Source: a virus. From it: 34,560 nucleotides of DNA. The notes below the pieces were generated by a model. That model did not search any database. It worked only from the letters and a program-made list of their open reading frames with translations, and was not told where the DNA came from. Numbering within the stretch: the first letter of the stretch is position 1; each line of letters begins with the position of its first letter. The translations under genes were made by a program, and so were the position numbers. This document shows, in pieces, positions 31,100 to 34,560 of the stretch. The stretch spans positions 1-34,560 of the IMG/VR virus record IMGVR_UViG_3300022871_001197; one strand, 5' to 3'.

Positions 31100-31405
31100 A
31101 TGGATTATGATATTACTACATTAAATAAATTTAAAAGAAAACCTAAATTAGACAATACTAATAGTATTTCTAAAGGATTAAAGAAGAATAATCCTAAATT
31201 TAAACAAACATTAAATTTAGTTGCTAAGATTTCTAATAATGGTAAGTATCGTTATATTAATGATATTGTTTATGTTAGTAATAGTATTGAGAAATATATT
31301 GTTATTGATAGGTTTATTAGTAAAGTTCATTTTAATGTTGATTATAGAAATGATTTTGTTAATGTTATTTCTTGTAATGGTAGGATTTGTGCTAGGAATA
31401 GGTAA
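31100..31405 (+). CDS. Small basic hypothetical protein
   Basis: 101 residues, beginning at the base after the previous stop. Basic, with KFKRKPKLDNTNSISKGLKK at the N-terminus and a beta-rich second half (GKYRYINDIVYVSNSIEKYI, VNVISCNGRICARNR). Basic charge fits nucleic-acid binding, but no motif confirms it. Confidence 0.6.
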   Translation: MDYDITTLNKFKRKPKLDNTNSISKGLKKNNPKFKQTLNLVAKISNNGKYRYINDIVYVSNSIEKYIVIDRFISKVHFNVDYRNDFVNVISCNGRICARNR

Positions 31406-31487
31406 CTATTATTTGGGTTTGTTGTTTTGTCTCATTTTAGTGTTATGGTATTTAGTTTTTAGTTTGATATTTTCTTACTATATTTAG
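31389..31487 (+). CDS. Possible 32-residue membrane protein
   Basis: GTG 31389 inside the end of the previous gene. Product MLGIGNYYLGLLFCLILVLW followed by YLVFSLIFSYYI, almost entirely hydrophobic, one membrane span. GGTAGG lies upstream. Such T-rich sequence often gives hydrophobic frames by chance, so support is modest. Confidence 0.35.
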   Translation: MLGIGNYYLGLLFCLILVLWYLVFSLIFSYYI

Positions 31488-31530
31488 GATATATAGTATA
31501 TTATTATGGTATTGTTCTTGGTATTTAGAG

Positions 31531-31627
31531 GGCGGTTTGCCTTTTAGACGGATGCTTTTAAAGCAATTTGTCATTTAACAAAGTTTTATGACAATCTTTT
31601 TTGCAGGTCAATCTTTCAAAAGAAAGA
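31531..31627 (+). promoter_or_regulatory. Structured leader before small-gene operon
   Basis: Consecutive hairpins: GGC/GCC at 31531-31541, GCTTT/AAAGC at 31554-31564, a 7-bp stem at 31568-31594 with an inner AAC/GTT pair followed by TCTTTTTTG, and TCTTTC/GAAAGA at 31612-31627. The third has terminator shape and the fourth stands 14 nt before the ribosome site of the 31654 gene. The 31488-31653 gap has no gene. This could be an attenuator or an upstream terminator followed by a new leader. Confidence 0.4.
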
Positions 31628-31653
31628 CTTGAGAATAATGGAGGGAAATTTAA

Positions 31654-31830
31654 ATGGAAATTAATAAGGTTGATAGAATAGTAGTAAAAATTGAATTGAG
31701 TAGATTGGAATGTTCGGATCTTTCCAGGATATGTTGCGAAGCAATGAATTCATATCATAGGGAAGGATTTCTTACACTTTCTTTGGAAGCGAAAGATTAT
31801 GCTACAAAATTAATGAAGGTGCTTGAATGA
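31654..31830 (+). CDS. Small hypothetical protein
   Basis: 58 residues, GGAGGG ribosome site 8-13 nt upstream. Sequence begins MEINKVDRIVVKIELSRLEC and ends LEAKDYATKLMKVLE; it is an alpha/beta domain with three cysteines in the centre. ATGA overlap with the next gene. Not recognised. First of four tightly linked genes. Confidence 0.6.
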   Translation: MEINKVDRIVVKIELSRLECSDLSRICCEAMNSYHREGFLTLSLEAKDYATKLMKVLE

Positions 31831-31997
31831 AAGTTCAAATTAAAAGAGTTCCTTATGGGAAGAAAGATACTCCTGAAGAATTAAGGGAATATACAATAGT
31901 TGGAAGTGGTTCTTCTGCTGTTGGGACTGAGGAAGAAATAAAGAATCATTTTTTGGATTCTTTAAATGTTCATGTAGAATTAGAAGTGATAGAATGA
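31827..31997 (+). CDS. Small hypothetical protein
   Basis: 56 residues, joined to both neighbours by ATGA overlaps. Begins MKVQIKRVPYGKKDTPEELR and ends LNVHVELEVIE, probably a beta-alpha-beta fold with a glycine/serine loop (VGSGSSAVG). No known family. Confidence 0.6.
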   Translation: MKVQIKRVPYGKKDTPEELREYTIVGSGSSAVGTEEEIKNHFLDSLNVHVELEVIE

Positions 31998-32167
31998 AAA
32001 ATGAATGGATACTTTTTGGAAGAAACAGGAAGAAAGACAAATGGATTGAGATGCTTCGCTGTGATTCTTATGAGGAAACAGTTACTGCTGAAGGCATAGA
32101 GAGCACTCAATTCGATTGTCCTAAATATACTTCTATAAAACATATTTCTGTTTTAGTGGAGGATTAG
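31994..32167 (+). CDS. Small hypothetical protein
   Basis: 57 residues, starts in the ATGA overlap and ends 3 nt before the next ATG. Begins MKNEWILFGRNRKKDKWIEM and has CDSYEETVTAEGIESTQFDC then KHISVLVED; two cysteines, mixed alpha/beta. No known family. Confidence 0.6.
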   Translation: MKNEWILFGRNRKKDKWIEMLRCDSYEETVTAEGIESTQFDCPKYTSIKHISVLVED

Positions 32168-32170
32168 ATT

Positions 32171-32467
32171 ATGGCTTATTTTGAAACAGAATTTAGTTTG
32201 CTTAATATAGTTTTTAATGATGTTAAAGATAAGAGAATTATTTTATCTGATAATGGGAAGATGTTTACATCTGAAAGTCTGGTTGAGGGGAAGTGGTCTT
32301 GTATTGGAAAAGCTACTTCTTATGATAGGGCAATGTTTTTGTTGTTTCCACTTAGGAAAAGGAAGGCTTATCAGGAATTAGAGAAACCTAATCAGGTTAA
32401 AGCGGAAAAGTTAGATGTTTCTAAATGGATTGTTAGGGGTCCTATTAAAGAAGATAACAAATTATAA
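32171..32467 (+). CDS. Hypothetical protein
   Basis: 98 residues, with GGAGG 6-10 nt before the ATG (32160-32164, overlapping the previous stop). Elements: FETEFSLLNIVFNDVKDKRI, LSDNGKMFTSESLVEGKWSC, SYDRAMFLLFPLRKRKAYQE, KWIVRGPIKE. The helix with YDRAMFLLFPLRKR could be a binding surface. It closes the four-gene run and a terminator hairpin follows. Function unknown. Confidence 0.65.
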   Translation: MAYFETEFSLLNIVFNDVKDKRIILSDNGKMFTSESLVEGKWSCIGKATSYDRAMFLLFPLRKRKAYQELEKPNQVKAEKLDVSKWIVRGPIKEDNKL

Positions 32468-32491
32468 TGTTATATGTTATTAATGTTATGG

Positions 32492-32524
32492 TAAATATAG
32501 TTTAAACACTATATTTATTTTAAT
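32492..32524 (+). terminator. Terminator-like hairpin after small-gene operon
   Basis: 10-bp perfect stem (32492-32501 with 32508-32517), 6-nt loop, then TTTTAAT. It stands 25 nt after the stop at 32467. Confidence 0.6.
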
Positions 32525-32631
32525 ACACAATGTATTTTATATAATTTATATATATTATATACATTATATATATTATGTATATTATATATAGGATATTGTG
32601 TTATCCATAAACCAAAAACGGAGGTGTTTAT
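32525..32631 (+). promoter_or_regulatory. Promoter/operator region of RHH-like gene
   Basis: Nearly pure AT core of repeated TATATA/ATTATATA, flanked by ACACAAT (32525-32531) and its inverse ATTGTGT (32595-32601), with a small symmetric GGATA-ttgtgt-TATCC at 32591-32606. A strong GGAGGTG ribosome site follows. The symmetric sites would suit autoregulation by the encoded protein. Confidence 0.5.
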
Positions 32632-32826
32632 ATGGACTTTGAAAAATTCAAAAGAGGAGCAGAAGGAACAAGTGTAAAAAGAACATACATTAGTTTCGAT
32701 TCTGAAACTGATGCAGAAACAGTTGGAAAGATACAGGCTCTTAAAGGCCAGTATGATTTGAAAGCTGTAGTGGCTGCTACAATAGACCAATTGTATGATG
32801 CAGTTAGTAAGCCATCAAAAAAGTAA
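32632..32826 (+). CDS. RHH-like regulator, paralogue of the 30522 gene
   Basis: 64 residues. Basic head MDFEKFKRGAEGTSVK, strand RTYISFDSE, helix DAETVGKIQALKGQ, turn YDLK, helix AVVAATIDQLYDAV. This is the strand-helix-turn-helix order of ribbon-helix-helix proteins. The very strong ribosome site and less AT-rich codons indicate high expression. A small abundant DNA-binding protein, repressor or nucleoid-like, is the likely role. Confidence 0.65.
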   Translation: MDFEKFKRGAEGTSVKRTYISFDSETDAETVGKIQALKGQYDLKAVVAATIDQLYDAVSKPSKK

Positions 32827-32846
32827 GTAAGTATTGGGTTGTATTT

Positions 32847-32894
32847 AGGGAAATAAGCTTAAATCAAACATGTTTTGCTTGGGCTTTATCTCCT
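32847..32894 (+). other. Long imperfect hairpin after RHH-like gene
   Basis: AGG (32847) pairs with CCT (32894 end), ATAAGC with GCTTTAT with one bulge, and AAACATGTTT (32866-32875) forms the apex. It may end or protect the abundant RHH transcript. Pairing has several mismatches. Confidence 0.3.
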
Positions 32895-32944
32895 TAAATA
32901 TGTCCAACTAAAAGTGTTTATTTTTATAGGTGATAAAATTGAAG

Positions 32945-33115
32945 ATGAACAATAGAGATATTTTGGCACTCAAGATTTTGATACTTGATAAGATTGAAAG
33001 CGAGTCTAAAGATTTACATGAGAACTCAACTTATTTAGAACAAGATTTCAAACATTTGATTGCAAGAGATAGAGATTGGATTAACTTATTAGAGAAAGTT
33101 AATCTACTAAAATAA
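32945..33115 (+). CDS. Small helical hypothetical protein
   Basis: 56 residues from ATG 32945 with AGGTGAT 10 nt upstream; GTG 32930 and TTG 32939 are other in-frame starts. All-helical: MNNRDILALKILILDKIESE, SKDLHENSTYLEQDFKHL, RDWINLLEKVNLL. Likely a coiled-coil dimer. Function unknown. Confidence 0.55.
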   Translation: MNNRDILALKILILDKIESESKDLHENSTYLEQDFKHLIARDRDWINLLEKVNLLK

Positions 33116-33270
33116 AAAAAAGATAAAATAATCATGTTTTGAAAAACCAATTGATTTTTTTATCATGAAAAACGATACATAACATAACATTATTTTAATT
33201 GTTAATTGAAAATTGTTATTAAAATCAATATTCAATTAATGTTTTTATTATAGCGTTATGTTTTGTTTAT

Positions 33271-33299
33271 GTTTATTGATTGTTATGGCTAGTCCAAAC
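33271..33299. repeat. Right copy of 29-nt inverted repeat
   Basis: Inverted partner of 5962-5990. It lies in the 227-nt AT-rich gap 33116-33342, 43 nt before the ATG at 33343. The rest of the gap has several overlapping short inverted repeats (AATTGTTA and CATAAC/GTTATG elements) but no gene. Confidence 0.8.
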
Positions 33300-33342
33300 G
33301 AAATTATGAATTTTATTTAACACAAAATGGAGGTTTTGTCTT

Positions 33343-33702
33343 ATGAAAGAAAATAAACAATTAGAAAAAATTATTAGAGATGTTTTGCCATCAATTAATT
33401 CAAATAGCAAAACTACTAAATCTGACATCTATTTTAATTTAAAAAATTATTGTATTGAAAATCTAATTCTTTTAAATAAAGAAAGTAGAGAATTCTGTTT
33501 AAAAGAATTAAGTAAAAGAATAAAAGTAAAGAAAAATAATAAAAGCGTATTTGATTACAACAGTCCAGGAAAGATTAAAGGTCTTGTCCGTTCTGCTCAT
33601 TACAAAGATATGAACATTGATAGTAATGATGCTGAATATGTTTTGGAAACTAAAACAAAACTAATCTGTATTATTGTAAAAGAAAAAGAACAGGAGGAAT
33701 AA
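33343..33702 (+). CDS. Hypothetical protein
   Basis: 119 residues, GGAGG ribosome site 9 nt upstream. Helical first part (EKIIRDVLPSINSNSKTTKS, YFNLKNYCIENLILLNKESR), then basic SKRIKVKKNNKS and a small beta part (DAEYVLETKTKLICIIVKEK). Possibly a DNA-binding accessory protein. Not recognised. Confidence 0.6.
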   Translation: MKENKQLEKIIRDVLPSINSNSKTTKSDIYFNLKNYCIENLILLNKESREFCLKELSKRIKVKKNNKSVFDYNSPGKIKGLVRSAHYKDMNIDSNDAEYVLETKTKLICIIVKEKEQEE

Positions 33703-33703
33703 T

Positions 33704-34258
33704 ATGGAAGAAAATAAATTTGAAAGAATAGTAGAAATTAGTCCAGCATTTGATAAAAGGACAGAAAATTGTGGGATAGGTTCTTGTAACATAAAATTTG
33801 TTTTAAAGAAAAATGGGAAAGCAATACAATTCGTATTTGGAACAGATTGGTTTTTACCAGAAACAATTGTAGAATATAAAGCACAAGGTGTTCCAAAGAA
33901 TAATGTAGCCCCATTTAATTTAAGAGGAAGAGAAGAATGTGGAGTAGAAGGATGGGATGTTAGTTATCATTCTCCAAAACCAATGTATGAAGGACAAACT
34001 GAATCTAAAGTTAATTGTTGTTACATTGGAACAAAATGTTACTATGATGGCTCTGCATTATATGCTGATGAAAATAAAGAAATTATTATTAGAGAAGGAA
34101 GTAATGGTGTTTGGAAGTTTTTAGAAAAAGAATTCTATAAAGATTTTCCAGAAGAAAAAGAAGATGAATTAACATCTGAACAAGAAAATGAGAAAACACA
34201 TAAAGTTGAATTCGCAGAAGAACACATGAAAAATTTGAAAAGAGAAAAGGAGGAATAA
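33704..34258 (+). CDS. Conserved phage protein of unknown function (YHSPKPMYEGQ family)
   Basis: 184 residues, GGAGG upstream. Begins RIVEISPAFDKRTENCGIGS then IKFVLKKNGKAIQFVFGTDW, followed by YHSPKPMYEGQ, CCYIGTKCYYDGSALYADE and IIIREGSNGVWKFLEKEFYK. I recognise this order from a family found in many tailed phages, without known function. The C-terminal 40 residues are an acidic, low-complexity tail. Its presence in an apparent archaeal virus suggests exchange across virus lineages or a broad old family. Confidence 0.75.
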   Translation: MEENKFERIVEISPAFDKRTENCGIGSCNIKFVLKKNGKAIQFVFGTDWFLPETIVEYKAQGVPKNNVAPFNLRGREECGVEGWDVSYHSPKPMYEGQTESKVNCCYIGTKCYYDGSALYADENKEIIIREGSNGVWKFLEKEFYKDFPEEKEDELTSEQENEKTHKVEFAEEHMKNLKREKEE

Positions 34259-34262
34259 AATT

Positions 34263-34553
34263 ATGGAACCACCATTTGAACACAGCTACGACAATGACGG
34301 ACTAGCATCACTAAACGAAATAGATCCAGACGATAGCGACCATGACGCAGACGCATACGACAAAATGCGAGATGATACTTGTGAAGAATTAGTAGAACAA
34401 ATAAATGAAATGTTCAAGTACTTTGTAGAACACGAAGGCAACGGAGCACTAATTTACTACAAGGGAAGTCCAGAAAGATTTTGGGAACACCTAAAATCAG
34501 AATGTGATTTTCGTTTAGAACTATTAGAGAAAAATAAATCTCACAAAAAATAA
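34263..34553 (+). CDS. Acidic hypothetical protein with unusual codon use
   Basis: 96 residues, GGAGG 8 nt upstream. The N-terminal third is Asp-rich (NEIDPDDSDHDADAYDKMRD); the rest is helical (EELVEQINEMFKYFVEHEGN, PERFWEHLKSECDFRLELLE). The codons favour C at third positions (GAC, TAC, AAC, CAC), unlike the T-ending habit of its neighbours, which hints at recent arrival. Acidity could mimic DNA, but nothing proves that. Confidence 0.6.
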   Translation: MEPPFEHSYDNDGLASLNEIDPDDSDHDADAYDKMRDDTCEELVEQINEMFKYFVEHEGNGALIYYKGSPERFWEHLKSECDFRLELLEKNKSHKK

Positions 34554-34560
34554 TCTAAAA

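Noticed and set aside
31506-31547. 13-codon ORF in the leader that could be an attenuation peptide
   Set aside because: It has no ribosome site and no run of regulatory codons; treated as chance.
1-34560. Integrase, attachment site with tRNA or terminal direct repeats marking a complete provirus
   Set aside because: No recombinase or tRNA gene was found, and the two window ends share no obvious repeat, so integration cannot be claimed.

Overview
The window looks like most of a tailed double-stranded DNA virus (Caudoviricetes, probably siphovirus-like) or provirus of an archaeon. It is strongly AT-rich and densely packed, with many ATGA or TGATG start/stop overlaps. Signs of an archaeal host are an Hjc-type Holliday junction resolvase, an AbrB/DUF2080-like protein, several ribbon-helix-helix proteins, and two identical TTTAAATA boxes 21-22 nt upstream of start codons that lack a Shine-Dalgarno sequence (leaderless archaeal promoter architecture). 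Other starts carry GGAGG, GGTGAT or GGGGG-type ribosome sites. TGA is a normal stop. The host lineage cannot be fixed from sequence reading alone; an AT-rich archaeon such as a DPANN member or a methanogen is a guess.

Left block, 1-5936, + strand: an accessory operon with a PD-(D/E)XK-like protein, the Hjc-like resolvase, two related SAM methyltransferases with N-terminal cysteine clusters, two related GT-A glycosyltransferases, a radical SAM enzyme and several small proteins. Together these suggest a virus-encoded surface-glycan or small-molecule modification cassette.

Central block, 30080 down to 6125, - strand: the virion operon, read right to left. Order: 46-aa RHH protein, small and large terminase, 2-TM protein, portal, Dam methylase fused to a degenerate DNA-ligase-like domain, a tiny HTH protein, protease-scaffold fusion, major capsid protein, a BppU-like Ig domain protein, two related accessory virion proteins bracketing a membrane-protein (lysis-like) cassette, an 1118-residue adhesin (LamG, glycine-rich domain, about 41 tandem 14-residue repeats), then connectors, tail terminator, tail tube, chaperones, tape measure, tail hub and two small proteins. 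Placing the adhesin and lysis-like genes between capsid and connectors is unusual.

Right block, 30522-34553, + strand: a very AT-rich divergent control region (30081-30521) followed by small early-type genes. These include two related RHH-like proteins and a tight run of four small overlapping genes at 31654-32467, three of them under 60 codons. The last three genes (33343-34553) include one member of a widespread phage family.

A 29-nt imperfect inverted repeat (27/29 matching) lies at 5962-5990 and 33271-33299, exactly at the borders of the virion-plus-early region. No integrase, replicative polymerase, helicase, tRNA or CRISPR array was seen. The rest of the genome, if there is more, lies outside the window or joins its ends.
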